From Ophioceras dolichostomum (lineage: Eukaryota; Ascomycota; Sordariomycetes; Magnaporthales; Ophioceraceae): a DNA stretch of 64,000 nucleotides. Position 1 is the first letter of the stretch. Every line of letters begins with the position of its first letter. Where the stretch lies: contig PYST01000028.1 of the NCBI GenBank assembly GCA_003049485.1, positions 62,001 through 126,000 on the forward strand, in the 5' to 3' direction. Positions 44,417-56,376 of this stretch are shown in pieces. The position numbers and the translations under genes were made by a program. The notes below the pieces were generated by a model, which worked only from the letters and a program-made list of their open reading frames with translations, was not told where the DNA came from and searched no databases.

Positions 44417-45151
44417 GTTCGATAGCTACCTAGATTTCCTGGGTATCGTGCCGAGGGCTAGAGCGTGGAAGAGAGGCGGAGTTGCGCAAAGGGGGTTTGC
44501 ACGAAGGGAGAGAGGGTCGTTTATTTTGCGGTGTTGATTATCGGTAGATTGGGGCTTATATCGGCAGGAGAAGAGGGGTCGTCGCCAGCTTCGAGGTTTG
44601 GTGAATGTGCCGAGTACGTCAAGAGGAATGGGATCTGGAGGGAGATGGGAACCACAAGACAGGCAGTTACAAGGTAGAGAAAAGAGAATTTGGCTGTTGG
44701 CTCAGCTGAGAGGAAGCCTCTCAGCCTCCTCGTTATTTTTGTCGAAAAATAGAAGCCTTCAGGAGCGGGCGGGCGCTAGGGTCGTCTGGAAGATTCCAGA
44801 GCGTCTGAGACTGCGTGCCTGTCTCACCCCACCAAAGCTCCCCAATGACTCGAGCAACACATCTCTAAAAATGAGGGGCGCAGCGGGGTTATAGTTGAAC
44901 ATCATTGATCAAAAGACCAATTTCACGGTAGTCACCAAGCCAAACAACACAATTGAAAGAGAATTGGCCAACGTTTGATTTCTTGCATTTGTATCCACTA
45001 CGTTTACGGCGGTGCTGTTTCCTCAGTGATACTGCAAGACGGCAAATTGGGAACTCCTGGTAGATTAAGAGGGGCAATTCATTGCGATCTAGGAACCTGT
45101 GTACCAGGTACGGAGTACTGCAAGACCTGTTTCTTCTTTATCGAGTCCTAT
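44417..45151. other. Intergenic, no gene seen
   Basis: This holds the cyclophilin promoter and the 3' side of the tRNA deacylase gene. No gene supported. No clear heat-shock element array was recognised by eye. Confidence 0.4.
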
Positions 45152-46085
45152 TCAAGCCTGAGAAGAAGTCTCCGAAGAGAGATTTGTCGAGCTCTGGCCT
45201 GCCGAGCTCTGGCCTGTCGAGCTCTTACTTGCCAGGCCCTTAGCTGCCTTCTGGAGTGGTGGTGGTGGTGGCTCTGCTTTGAGCTCTAATGTTACCTGAA
45301 GGACTCGATTCGTCAGTATCACCGCAATACCACAAACAGTCAACGGTGAAAAGCCTTGAATCAACATACCGGGCCATCGTTCACTAGTGCAACCTCCATC
45401 ATAGCCTGGAATACGCCATCCTTTACACGTTCGGCTTGGTAGCCGTCCTGAACCTTTTGGAAGAAGTGTTGATAAAGCCGCTTGGCATCATCACCTCCCA
45501 TGGCTCCATGGAAGTCGGGCTTGCTGCCTTTCTTTGTGGAGGCGAGCAGAGTAAACTGGGAGACTATACAAGAGGTAGGTAGGTACTCATGTTGTAAGTT
45601 GGATAGGTGTTCCGTACAGCATGGGCAGACGGGGAATTGGACAGAAACATACCACACAACACCTCTCCGTTTATGTCTTGTACACTCCGTTTCCACTGTC
45701 CTCCACCTCGAAAGTTAGAACAAAACATTCACGTGCACAAGTTAGAACGTGTATAAACAAGGTAAGGCTATCGAGTGGACGGGGAGGAAGAGAAGTCTCG
45801 ACGACAAGTGAAAAAATCAACCCACTCTTCCTCCAGAATCGTCATCCCAGAGCTTGAGCTTCAGCACCTTGGATGCTAGTGACTCGCACTCTTTCTCTGT
45901 GTCTCCGGGGCCCACGGCGGCAAAGACAAGAACACCCTTGCCGATCGATGAAACAATCTCCTTGTCCACGGTCACGGAAGCGGAAAGAACCCTTTGGAGG
46001 ATAGCTATAAGAAACGCATGAGAAAGTGGGCAGGAAACAAGGAAACGGTCCGGGTCGTCCGGTTAATGGCCCACCAACCCTTCAT
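45152..46085 (-). CDS. dtd1: D-aminoacyl-tRNA deacylase (DTD1)
   Basis: Five exons: 46079-46085 (only ATGAAGG), 45826-46004, 45653-45695, 45370-45563 and 45152-45295. All four introns (74, 130, 89 and 74 nt) keep frame, giving 188 aa. The enzyme removes D-amino acids (and glycine from tRNA-Ala) from mischarged tRNAs in the cytosol. The start reads MKAILQRVLSASVTVD. SQFTLLAST holds the family SQFTL motif, and NDGPVTLEL holds the Gly-transPro motif that enforces chiral selectivity. The first exon uses donor GTTGGT, weaker than usual but supported by the family start. The C-terminus is extended about 40 residues by a Ser/Gln-rich tail with an imperfect repeat (SSTGQ, SSAGQ, SSTNL). Confidence 0.88.
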
Positions 46086-47528
46086 ACTTGCGGCTCTGCG
46101 ACTTTGCAGGTTGTCTTTCCCAACTCCTTGGGGCCGTTTCGTTTGTTCGGTGACAGTTTTCTTGGTCGTCGCGTAGTGTTTGTGCAAGTGTTTGTCTGAG
46201 AAACCGGCCCAGGGTCTACCCGACCAGCGGACGGTTGCCCCGATATGATCTGATAGACGACTCGACCCTGGTCGCACACTGCGTAACCGAGTGGCCAGGG
46301 AGTGTGATGGACCAGTAGGTTGGCGCGAGTTATGTCGTTTTGGCGGGAAAGGGAGGCACGGCTGTCTCCTGCAAAAACGGCTGGCGTGAACGGCCGCCAA
46401 CTAACACATCTAAGTGTCTAACGGCGTGGATGGATATTCTGTATGGGACAGAGATCAGTAGAATGATCGCATGGCCTTCGGCTCAGGCTGCTGTGGGGTC
46501 CATAACAGGCACAAGGGCCGCCCCCAAACTCCCCAAAGCGACGAGCGACTTTCAGCTGCCGCCCGGGGCTGAGCGGCACATGGAACGTAACCACGTGACA
46601 CCGCCTCTCCCCTGTTGGCCTTTCGGTCACAGGCTCCGGGATCCACCCGCCTCACGAATCACATTTGGCAGGTATCTTCTAGCTGGTCCAAGATATCAGC
46701 CACCGGCCGCGAGGGAGGGAGCCGCCGCAGAAATGACTAGAATTGAGGCACATTGGACCATGGGCTGCTGTATGGAGTTCATGGCGATCGAGTGATGTAC
46801 TAAGGATAGCTTTTACAGACTTTGTGGGTGGGTCAGGAGCTGGCCACACAGCAGGGTCTCTAACAAGGCTGGGCCCAGAAATACGCGGCCAGAATCACGT
46901 CCCACCCACCTGGCTGCAACATGACTGGCTGAAGGCAGGAGCGGCGCCTGACTTTGCTTCATTGATCCAACAGCCTGATCAGGACGACGGTCGTAGCCAG
47001 CTGTACTGCTCTTTCCATATCATCGAGCCATCAACATTTTTGCCCAACTGAGGCGGACTATCTCGCTCAGAAGCGCCTTGCAATTTTGAGCACGTCATCT
47101 GCAAGGTAAATAAATATTCACTTGTCGCTATATTTTATCTAAAGCTCGACGGACCCGTTTGACTGGAGCTTCATCCTGACAGAAGTTAAACTCAACCTGA
47201 GAACGGACAGGGCCAGCCATCGCAAATCGACAGCACATAAGCCTTTGCACCCTTCTTTTAGCGCACCACGTCGTCGGTCGCGTTTCGAACATTATCAACC
47301 TCCTGGCACGGCAAGCCTTTGTCGCCCTAAATCTTGACACCTCGCATCTTCACCCCGCCAACCCCGTGGCCATCCGGGTTCGACACATCCAACCCCGATT
47401 GCGCGCTTTTCGACGGTTGCCACGTCCCCCTACTATCGCGTATTGATCCCCTATTCGTATTCCTCCCGAGCAAAGACGGCGGCCTCAACAGACTCCAGCA
47501 TCCTTCGAGGATTGCAACAACAGCAGCA
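46086..47528. other. Divergent intergenic region
   Basis: This lies between the DTD1 ATG (minus) and the NOT3/5 ATG (plus), so it includes both promoters and the long NOT3/5 leader. No gene supported. Confidence 0.45.
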
Positions 47529-50011
47529 ATGGCAGCGAGGAAGCTACAACAAGAAGTGGACAAATGCTTCAAGAAGGTGTCCGAGGGTGTGGCCGAGTTC
47601 GAGGGCATCTACGAGAAGATCGAGCAGTCTAGTAACCCGGCACAGAAGGAAAAGCTGGAAGACAACCTCAAGCGTGAAATCAAGAAGCTGCAGCGTTTGA
47701 GGGACCAGATTAAAACATGGGCGGCCAGCAACGACATCAAGGACAAGAGTCCTTTACTAGAACACAGGAGGCTGATCGAGACTGTATGTGTTGCTATTGC
47801 GCTGTCTTTCTCGCGTCCCATAGTCGGACATATTGATTGATTCTCTCCTCCTCCCCCAATGCCGCATTGTCCGCTACCCGACCGTCGCCAGGTATACTGA
47901 CCCTGGCCCCTCCTGTGGGCACCAATAGCAAATGGAGAAGTTCAAGGCAGTCGAGAAGGCCATGAAGACGAAAGCGTACTCGAAAGAGGGGCTTTCCGCA
48001 GCGGCGAAGCTTGACCCGAAAGAGCAGGCCAAGGCCGAGGCGAGCGAATTCCTAGGCAACATGATCGACTCGCTAGAGCAACAAATCGAGGCGATCGAAG
48101 CCGAAGCGGAACAGATCCAGGCCACGGTGAAGAAGGGCAAGGCACGCGGTGCCCAGGCGGAGCGATTGGCCAACATCGAACGGATAATAGAGCGGCATAA
48201 GTGGCACCAGGGCAAGCTCGAGCTGATCCGACGGTCGCTGGAGAACGGAGGGGTCGAAGCTGAGCAGGTGCAGGACATTGAAGAGATGATCCAGTACTAC
48301 GTCAGCGACGGTATGAACGACGACTTCCAAGAAGACGACTCGTTCTATGACGATCTAGCTCTAGGCGAAGAGGATGAGGCCGCCTTCGGCATGAACCAAG
48401 AGAACGACAAGGGATCGTCACAGGACACACAATCGATACAGGAAGACGCGACCGAGGACACGAGGACTCCAGGACCACCGGCAGCGGCCGTCCCTGCCGG
48501 AACATCAGGGAAGGCACGTTCGGCAGCCGAGGCCGCGATATCCGCGGGTCGCAGGCCGTCAACACAACTGAAGTCGCCACTTCCGACCTTGGCAACGCTT
48601 CACACGCCTCTGCCGACGATCAGCAACGGCCCATCCAGCAGCGCAGGCATGAAACCGGCGTCGGTGCCCACAAGGCCAGCAGGAGAAGGCCTGAAGTACG
48701 CGTCGGCGGCAGCGGCAGCGGCCGCGAGCGACAGGAGCGGGGTTGGAATCGCGCCATTGCCCCCACCACCAGGCATGCCCCCGGTGTCCAGCGGCATGCC
48801 GCCCTTCCCCCAAGGCAGGGGAGCAAGCGCGACGAACTCGCCCAGCACCGCTTCCGTGCTACCTGCCGCGGCTACTGCTTCTTCGTCCACCCCTGCGCCA
48901 CAAGCGCAGCCTCCATCTCAACCGGCAGTCACTACTGCGGCGACGTCAACGTCTGCAACGAAGAGCAGGAGCTCAGGGAAGGCGGCAGCCTCTCAACTAC
49001 CATCGGCGGCCACGGAAACCACTGAGTCGTCGAAGAACAAGCAAGGCAAGCACATTTTGATTCTAACCTCAACAAATCAGCAAGCTGCCGTAGATTGGTT
49101 ATGGCTAACAGATATCCACGTCCAGCGCCGCGCACTAATGGTGTTGCGAACGGAGTGAAGGCGAAGGGAAAGCAGCAGCAACAGCAGCAACAGCTTCAGA
49201 CGCAACAGCAGTCACAACAGGCGTCTCAACCCCAACAACAAGCTCCGCTACTACAACAACAGCCGCCACAAGCCGCACCAGACGCGGAAGAGGAATCGAT
49301 CTACCACCTCCCGGCGTCGCTCCGCCACCTCGTGGAGTCCTTCGAGGCGACCAAGAAGAAGTCGAGCCAGCCGAACTCGATGGCGACCCTGCGTGCGCTG
49401 ACGCAGTCGCAGGCGAGCCAGCCGGACGTCCCGGACTCGGACCCCGTGCCGACCCTCCAGCGGCCCGAGGCGGCGCGGGGGGCCCAGTCGACGGCCTCGG
49501 CCTCGGCCTCGACCTCGGAGTACCCGCAGGAGGCGCTGCCCATCTTCGGCGACCCGCGGCTGTACAACCGGCTCGACACGGACACGCTGTTCTACATCTT
49601 CTACTACAAGCAGGGCACCTACCAGCAGTTCCTCGCGGCTAAGGCCCTCAAGGAGCAGTCGTGGAGGTTCCACAAGCAGTACCAGACCTGGTTCCAGCGC
49701 CACGAGGAGCCCAAGAACATCACGGAGGAGTTCGAGCAGGGCACGTATCGCTTCTTTGATTATGAGAGCACCTGGTAAGTCAAGTGTCTTGTCTTTTTTT
49801 TTGTGGTCGGAAAATTCCACGTCGTTACTACTACTTGATAGTAGTAGACGTAGGGAAACTGGGACCTGACCTGCTTCACACCTACCTACCTACCTACCTT
49901 CCTATCTGCCATCTATATACCACCTATCTAACGAAACATGCTTAAAACAGGATGAACCGCAGGAAGGCGGACTTCAAGTTCGCTTACAAGTACCTCGAGG
50001 ATGATGTGTAA
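47529..50011 (+). CDS. not3: CCR4-NOT complex subunit NOT3/NOT5
   Basis: Exons 47529-47783, 47929-49040, 49112-49774 and 49951-50011, giving 696 aa in frame. It is a scaffold of the deadenylase complex that controls mRNA decay and transcription. The N-terminal NOT3 domain (MAARKLQQEVDKCFKKVSEGVAEFEGIYEKI... and the following ~230 residues) is strongly helical and coiled. The middle is Ala/Ser/Pro- and Gln-rich and disordered, including a seven-glutamine run after KAKGK. The C-terminal NOT box region (LPIFGDPRLYNRLDTDTLFYIFYYKQGTYQQFLAAKAL through the last exon, MNRRKADFKFAYKYLEDDV) binds other NOT subunits. The second intron appears to use a GC donor (GCAAGG, 49041-49111), because no GT donor of suitable strength gives phase 2; a weak GTCGAA donor at 49029 is the alternative. 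Confidence 0.93.
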
Positions 50012-51235
50012 AGCCTCCGTGTGCTGACCTCGCACAGGTCCATACGCATACACACATTCTAGAGATCACCATCCAATTCCTCTCCCGACGGTCCGGACTG
50101 CTCGAGGCTCTACCGCTTTTTGTCTCTTGTTTCTCTTTTCTATTCGCTCTTTTTTTTTCTCTTCGTTCCTGTTTTTATTTTTCTCTCTCCCTACCCTTAT
50201 TGGCCGAAGAAATCATTCTACGCTTCTCGTCAGCTCCTACCTTTCTCTCCCCCCAAAATAACAACCGGCAAATCGGGGAGGCTGGCTCATCGAGCGGACG
50301 TGTTGGAAGCGAACAGGCCAGGCCTACCTACCTACCTACTATCTCTCTTCGGCTACAAAGGTCCATCAACAATAACAACAACGGCGGCGATTGGGAAACC
50401 CATGGGAACGGATGGGATTTTGGGGGGGCTTTGCTTTTTCACTCCTTGTTTTTGTTGGTGTTTGCTTTGTCTTATGTTACTTTGCAACTTTACCTGTCTA
50501 ATCCGCCTGTCTCGCGTTTACCTGCGCTCTCCTCCTCTCCTCCTCTTCTCCTCCCTTCCTATCAGCCTACATATCCTATCTACCTAGCTACTACCTCCTC
50601 CTCTTCCCTCCCTCCTTACCTCTGCGCTATTTGTTAGGGTTTGTACCGCCGCCACGCAACCGCGGGCCAGCTCTAATGGGCTTTCTTGTTCGACGTATTA
50701 TGTATGTAAGCTGTGGGTGGTGGTGGTGGTGGTCGGTGAGTGATGGGTGATGGGTTTTGTCGGCAAATGAAAGGGTATCCTCCGTCCGTGTCCGGGGTGA
50801 TCTAATCTTGTGCCAACAATCATCGTCTACCGTAGCCTTCATTTGACTATTAGGATGCCGTGCTCCGGTGTTGTGACTTGAGTGCCCGTGATATTGGGAG
50901 GGGATTGGGCATACTTAGGCACCTATGTAGGTAGGTACATACCTAGGTTGATGTAAAGGGGCACACACAGAGTCGAAGATAAGGTGAGGAGAGCAATGGG
51001 ATGCGTGTCGGGTGGCCTGAGTACCTGTACCTCTTAACCAGTAGGGGCGTAGGCACACTTGAAAGGGAGTCAGAGCCGAGGTCGGTAGGTAAAGCACGAG
51101 GAAGCCAGGCAAAGCATAATGAGTAGATCATGTTCAGGACTCTTTTCGTCTAGGCCTAAGTAAAATACGGACGGGAGGAGGCCTGGAGAGCATGGAAAAC
51201 TAGGTACCTAACTAGAGGTCTACCTTAGCATCCAT
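50012..51235. other. Convergent 3' intergenic, no gene seen
   Basis: The region 50120-50640 is strongly pyrimidine-rich with CCTACCTACCTA repeats and is probably the 3' UTR of NOT3/5. A TAGGTAGGTACATACCTAGG near-palindrome is at about 50926-50945. No gene supported. Confidence 0.45.
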
Positions 51236-52464
51236 CTATCTCCCCGCGACAATAGCAGCGAGCTGCTCGCCCCTCTCACCACCAAGATAAACATCCTCCT
51301 CGCCCGCCTCCGACGCGCGCGCCATGTCCACAGCCTCGCGGTACGCGCGCTCGACCGTCTCCTCGTCGACGCGCAGGCCGTGCTCGACGAGAGCAGTAAT
51401 GACGCCCCGCACGCGCGCGATCTCGCGCATCGTGTCCCTGTCGATCGCGTCGTTCTGGCTCGAGTACATGCGCGCCGACACGCCCTCCTCCATGTTGGCG
51501 ATGCCCACCCCAGAACCACCACCGCCGCCGCCGCCGCCGCCGCCGCCTGCGGCGCTTCCTTGAGCGCTGTTGTCGCCGCCGGCGTTTACCGCGTCATCCG
51601 CCACGTGCTTGCTGATCCACACGTAGCCGTTCACGCCCAGTATCACGTCGATGCTGCTGCGCGAACCTCCCTGCTGTTGCAGGAGCTGTGCGTCGTGGCC
51701 GCGGGATGAAGTATTCGTAGAAGAAGAAGCGATCTCCATGGTCCACACCTGCCTCCTAGCCCTCACGACCCCCCCGCCGCCCGTGCCGCTCACGGCGGCG
51801 AACAGCCCGTTCCGCAGCTTGCCGTACTTGAGGGAGCGGGTGTGCAGCGACGCGCCGCCGTCGCCGAACAGCTGCTGGACCTCCGCGACGAGTAGATCGC
51901 CCTCGGCGAAGAAGGTGCGGATTTGCAGCTCGTCGCTCTCGGTGCGCTTGCGCAGGATGCCTCCCGGCAGGTTGATGGCGGATAAGGGTAGAGAGGCGAG
52001 CTGGGCGCCGCCCACGTCGACGCGCCACCTGCGCGCTTGCACCTCCACGATGCGCCCGACCACCATGTCGCCCACCTCGGGCGAGTAGCGAGCGCGGAGG
52101 GGACGGACGGAGAGCAGCTTGTTGGTGCGCGCGACGGTGCCGGCCACGGAGGAGATTATGGTTGTGGAGCCTGGGTGGGCGTATGTGCCGTGGCCTCTGG
52201 GGGGAAGGGTTTGATATGTGAGCTTTGTGGTATGCCCGCCTCGCGCTGGGCCTTGGTAGTTGAGTTGGGGGCTACCTACCGCATCCATTGTGGGTCCTCC
52301 GTGATGACCTCGCCCGGGGTGACAATGTCGGATCCGGGCATGAGCTCCGCGCCTCCGCCGGCGGCGCCAGACTCGGAATCTGAGTCCGAGTCGCCTCCAT
52401 CGCCACGGCCTGACGAGAAATTGTGCCGTGGTGGTGCCCGTGGCGCTAATATTTGAATGGGCAT
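51236..52464 (-). CDS. rrp4: Exosome RNA-binding cap subunit Rrp4
   Basis: Two exons, 52280-52464 and 51236-52196. The 83-nt intron is in phase 2, giving 381 aa. Rrp4 is one of three cap proteins guiding RNA into the 3'-5' exosome in nucleus and cytoplasm. The N-terminal domain includes SDIVTPGEVITEDPQWMRGHGTY (exon join in the middle). The S1 domain reads VGDMVVGRIVEVQARRWRVDVGGAQLASLPLSAINLPGG. The KH-like region is marked by VILGVNGYVWISKH. An insertion of about 25 residues with a run of 11 to 12 glycines follows ISKHV, and another Ser/Gln-rich insertion lies between S1 and KH. The core motifs are intact. A poly-Gly tract in an otherwise compact essential subunit is unusual. Confidence 0.92.
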
Positions 52465-53340
52465 CTTGTGCGAATTGTGTGCGGTAGCGCAAGCCTTTTA
52501 GTGTTTGGAGCCCTCTCTCTCCGTGCTCTCACTACGACCACCTTTTAGATGCCCTGCCTCAGAGCTGACCAGGCACCTGGGCGCGAAATTCAGTCGCCGC
52601 GATTGTTGGACCAATATGCCGGGTCCGTTTGTCAGTTGTTTGGGGACAATTTAAGTTTCTTGCCCGATTGTGCGCCTTGATAAGTTGAGTCAGTAGAAGA
52701 ATTGAAGCAAGCAAAGATGCGAGTTGAACTGGTGAGCCTGCCAGAAGAGAAAATTCTGAGTGCCCACATGGGGAATTCTCGGTCTCAGTGCAGCACAAAA
52801 AGCAAGGCCTTAAACGAGAGCCATCACGAGGAGGATGAGCCAACACAAAATTGAACCTCAGTATACACGGTCGTACAAGTTTTCTTATACTGCTCGGAAT
52901 ATACAGACTTCCTACATTAGTACCTTCTAGGTATATTTACATCCATCCCGCAGCGCAGATTCAATTTCAACGCTCCACGACGCAGCGTCGCTCCACACGT
53001 CTCTCCGGGGCAGGCAAAGAAGAGATGGAGGCCATTCTCAGGCCATGCGTCTCCCATTCCGCCCCAGGATAGCATCCACGCACTAGGTAGTTGCCTATGC
53101 TTACCCAGGCAGATAGGTAGTGAGGGAAGCAGGCCATGTCTTCCACAGACGTGGTCCTTAGTACGACGGCCAACAAACCCCATTGCTAACCCAGTAGGCA
53201 GCAGAACGCTACGCTACCTCTCACCTGGGAAAAGCCCGTCGAATATCGAAGAGGGGAGATTTATCCAGTTCTGTGTTCTATTTCCGGCCCGTTGTCTTCT
53301 CTCGCGAGGGCAGCCTGTCCACGAAGCTCTTGCTCGCTCG
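52465..53340. other. Intergenic; Rrp4 promoter side
   Basis: No gene seen. A CCAAT pentamer at 52611-52615 lies about 150 bp upstream of the Rrp4 ATG and is a candidate CCAAT-binding-complex site by motif and distance only. Confidence 0.35.
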
Positions 53341-53747
53341 CTATCTGAACAGCCTCCACAGTCCCATCCAAGCCAGCGCAATGGAAATGCTGGTGATGCC
53401 GGCCTGACGGCTCCGCATGCCGAACATGGATTTGCTCTTGAGGATCATGGCTCGTTGCTTCTCGAGTTGCGACATGCCCGAGAAGTAGCTGTACGCCCCG
53501 AGACCGAGGAAGGCACCGCCGCCTGGAAAGACACGTAGGTAGGTCGGGAAGTAGATAGTCAGATCCCAGTGTCTCTCTTCTCTCCGGTAGGGAAAGGAGA
53601 AGGAAGGTTGGATCAAAGCCACGCACCTATAATCCGACAGGGAAGGCAGTCATCTCCCCTATCCTCCTTCATGAGGTCCTGATACTTCTCAGGCGCGTCG
53701 AGCTCCCTGAGCTTGAGGGGCACCTTGTCGTCTTTGCCGTTCGCCAT
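53341..53747 (-). CDS. Small mitochondrial DUF4536-type protein
   Basis: Two exons, 53627-53747 and 53341-53522. The 104-nt phase-1 intron gives 100 aa. The motif DDCLPCRIIGGGAFLGLGAYSYFSG, spanning the exon join, is the hallmark of the DUF4536 (DMAC1-like) family, which includes small mitochondrial inner-membrane proteins linked in animals to complex I distal-arm assembly. A second hydrophobic segment, AGITSISIALAWMGLWRLF, ends the protein, so two membrane helices are predicted. I start at the ATG of MANGKDDK because it sits close to the family core; an upstream ATG at 53870 would add a basic extension. Function in fungi is inferred. Confidence 0.8.
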
Positions 53748-54210
53748 CTTCTGCTTCGGTCTTTCGCGCCGGGCGTCGTCGTCGAAGCACTCAGAGTGAC
53801 ATTTGGTATTTAGCGGTTCGGAGGTGGTCGGTCGTGGAGGGAGAAAAAGGCGGGAGCGTCGAAGCTTCAAGACACGAAGCTACAAGAGCTCCTGAATTAG
53901 GTTTGACGATTTCCAGTGCAGGAACTGCTCAACATCTTAGGAATCAGCAGAGCGACATGAGATCAAATGGCAAGGGAAAACATTGTCGCTTGACGACCCC
54001 ACACGCACTAATCAAGCACTATCTCCACTGAAGCTCCAGCGACTGACAGGGGGCCATCGATCACAGCCCACCACTAACTGCGGCGGGGCACCGATCTTCC
54101 TAGCGACCGGGACACCTGCATCCAACAACCCATCGATCTGCGATGGCAGCCTGTGGTGAGGAGCAGCTTGCACCTCAACCACCACCGCCTCCTTCAGACA
54201 AGTCGCGACA
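53748..54210. promoter_or_regulatory. Divergent promoter region
   Basis: The 463 bp lie between the DUF4536 protein ATG (minus) and the AP-3 mu ATG (plus). No specific element recognised. An upstream start for the minus gene at 53870 would shorten it. Confidence 0.4.
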
Positions 54211-56376
54211 ATGACGGCCATAATAGAGGCGATACACATCTACGATGAGCGCAAGTAAGCCTACGATCTCATCAACTACCACGAGCTCCCAAGATCCCTA
54301 GATACCTAGACCATGACGACACTAACCATCAACCGCCGCGGGGTCATCCTCCTCCGCCCGCACAGCAACCCAATCCTCACACACACCTACACAGGCCGCC
54401 CCCTCTCGGCAGCCCAACTCCTCCCGCAATACCTCGAGCATCCCCCACCCCGACCGAGCCTGATCTACCTCCCCAACGCGAGCCCCCCGACGCTCGTCTT
54501 CTCCCTCGCGCGGCGGCAGCAGCAGCAGCTCCACCAGCAACAGCACGCAGCCACCACCACCACCACGACTACAAACCAGCTGCTCATCCTCGCCACCACC
54601 TCCCGCGAGGCCGAGCCCCTCCTAGTGCTCGAGTTCCTCCACCGCGTCGTCGACGCCCTCGAAGAGTTCCTAGGCGCCCCCCTGACGGTCCAGCGCGTCG
54701 AGGCCGGACACGACGTCGCCGCCCAGCTCCTGACGGAGATGTGCGACGCCGGCACGGTGGCCACCACGGAGCCGAACGCGCTGAGGGACCTCGTCGAGGT
54801 CGAGGGGTGGGTGGGCAGGTTGCTAGGGAGTATCCCCTCTATGCCTGCCGGAGGAGGAGGGGGAGGGGCAGGCATCGGAGGAGGAGGGCATTTAGGTGGT
54901 GGTGGTGGTGCAGGCAGCTCTTCGCACCACCACCATCACCTGGGAGGAGGAGGAGCGCACCCGTCTCTGTCCGCGGCGCTTGGAGGTGGCGGCGGTCTCG
55001 GCGTCGGGCCGGGTGGTGGAGGTGCGTCCTCGGCGCTGCCGTGGCGGCGCGCGAACGTGAGACACACCTCCAACGAGCTGTACGCCGACCTCGTCGAGAC
55101 GCTCTCCGTGACACTCGCGCCGTCGGGCCGACCGCTCGCGGCGTTTGCGCACGGCACCATCGCGTTCACGTCGAAGGTCTCGGGCGTGCCGGACATAATC
55201 CTCAACCTGTCCGGTCCGTCCGGCCCACTCACCACCAGGATCGGTAGCGGCAGTGCCAGGTCAACAACAGGTGGCTTTTCCGGCGGAGGAGGAGGTGGCG
55301 GAGGGGTGGCGATGGAGCTACCCGTGTTCCACCCCTGCGTGCGCCTGGCCCGCTGGCGCGAGCGGCCCAGCGAGCTGAGTTTCATACCGCCTGACGGCCG
55401 CTTCATCCTCGCCAGCTACGAGGTCGATCTGCTGCCGTTCACGAGCGGGAAGAGCGGGAGCCTCGCGGCGAACAACCTGCGGCTGCCGGTCAGCATCGAG
55501 ATGAAGACGGGGCTGGGCCACACCGGGGCCGAGTTCGAGGTGCGTGTGGCCGTGAATAAGATGTTCGCTGGTGCCGCCGCTGCTGCTGCTGGTGCTTCGT
55601 CACACGGGGGAGGAGGAGGTGGTGGTGGAGGTGGTGGGAGAGGTGGAACAGGTGGTGGTAGCGTCGGTCTTGGATCTCTAGGCGGGTTAGGGGGCGGAGG
55701 GCCCGGAAGGCCAGGATCGCTGGGCCAGCCTTTGTTGGAGGACCTGCGCATCACGGTGCCGCTGCCCGCCGGCGTGCGGAACCTGCCCGAGATACGCCCC
55801 AGCAAGGGCGACGCCGCGTACAGTCCCGGCGATCAGGCCGTGGAGTGGTCCATCCCGACAAAAGCCTTGTCCGGGGCGGGCGGCACGACGTACTTCGCCC
55901 TCCGGTGCGCGGCCGTCGGCGAGCCCGGCGCCGACGACGACGAGGACGACGAGGACGGCGCGGCCGATGATGACCCTATGGGCTTTGGATATGGCGGGAG
56001 CGGGAGGAGATTCAGCGAGTACTCGGTCGGCGGCGATGATGGACAGCAATCGTACCAAAGTGCGGCGGGGGGGGCAGCGTCGTCAAAGCCGAGGAGGACT
56101 GCTACTACGAAGAGTGGTAGTGGAGATACAGGAGGAGGTGGTGGTGGTGGAGGGGAAGACGAGAGAGACGCGAAGAAGGTGGCGCAGAACAGGATGCTGA
56201 TGCCCAGCTCGGCGTCGGTGAGCTTTTCCGTCAGGGGATGGCTGCCCAGCGGGCTGAAGGTGGACAGCATACTTATCGACTCTAAGAGGAGCCGTGGGCT
56301 GGGCGAGTCGGTCAAGCCGTATAAAGGGGTGAAGTATTTGACTGTCAGCAAGGGCGGGGTTGAGATACGTTGCTGA
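54211..56376 (+). CDS. apm3: AP-3 adaptor complex mu subunit
   Basis: Exons 54211-54254 and 54366-56376. The 111-nt phase-2 intron (GTAAGC, CACTAACC branch, CACAG) gives 684 aa. AP-3 sorts cargo from Golgi/endosome to the vacuole. I chose the upstream start because MTAIIEAIHIYDERN joined to NPILTHTYTGRPLSAAQLLPQYL restores the canonical mu N-terminus. A start at 54313 inside the intron would replace it with an unrelated MTTLTINRRG leader. Residues 1-~145 form the longin-like domain. The mu homology domain runs from RHTSNELYADLVETLSVTL (~250) to VKYLTVSKGGVEIRC at the C-terminus. The domain is interrupted by several poly-Gly and His-rich insertions and an acidic DDDEDDEDGAADDD loop, making it much longer than the ~420-500 aa norm. 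Confidence 0.9.

Noticed and set aside
46005..46400. 131-codon minus-strand frame upstream of DTD1
   Set aside because: It overlaps the DTD1 first exon and intron by chance; no independent motif.
54313..54365. ATG at 54313 as AP-3 mu start
   Set aside because: It gives a non-family N-terminus and lies inside a well-formed intron preceded by a canonical mu start exon.
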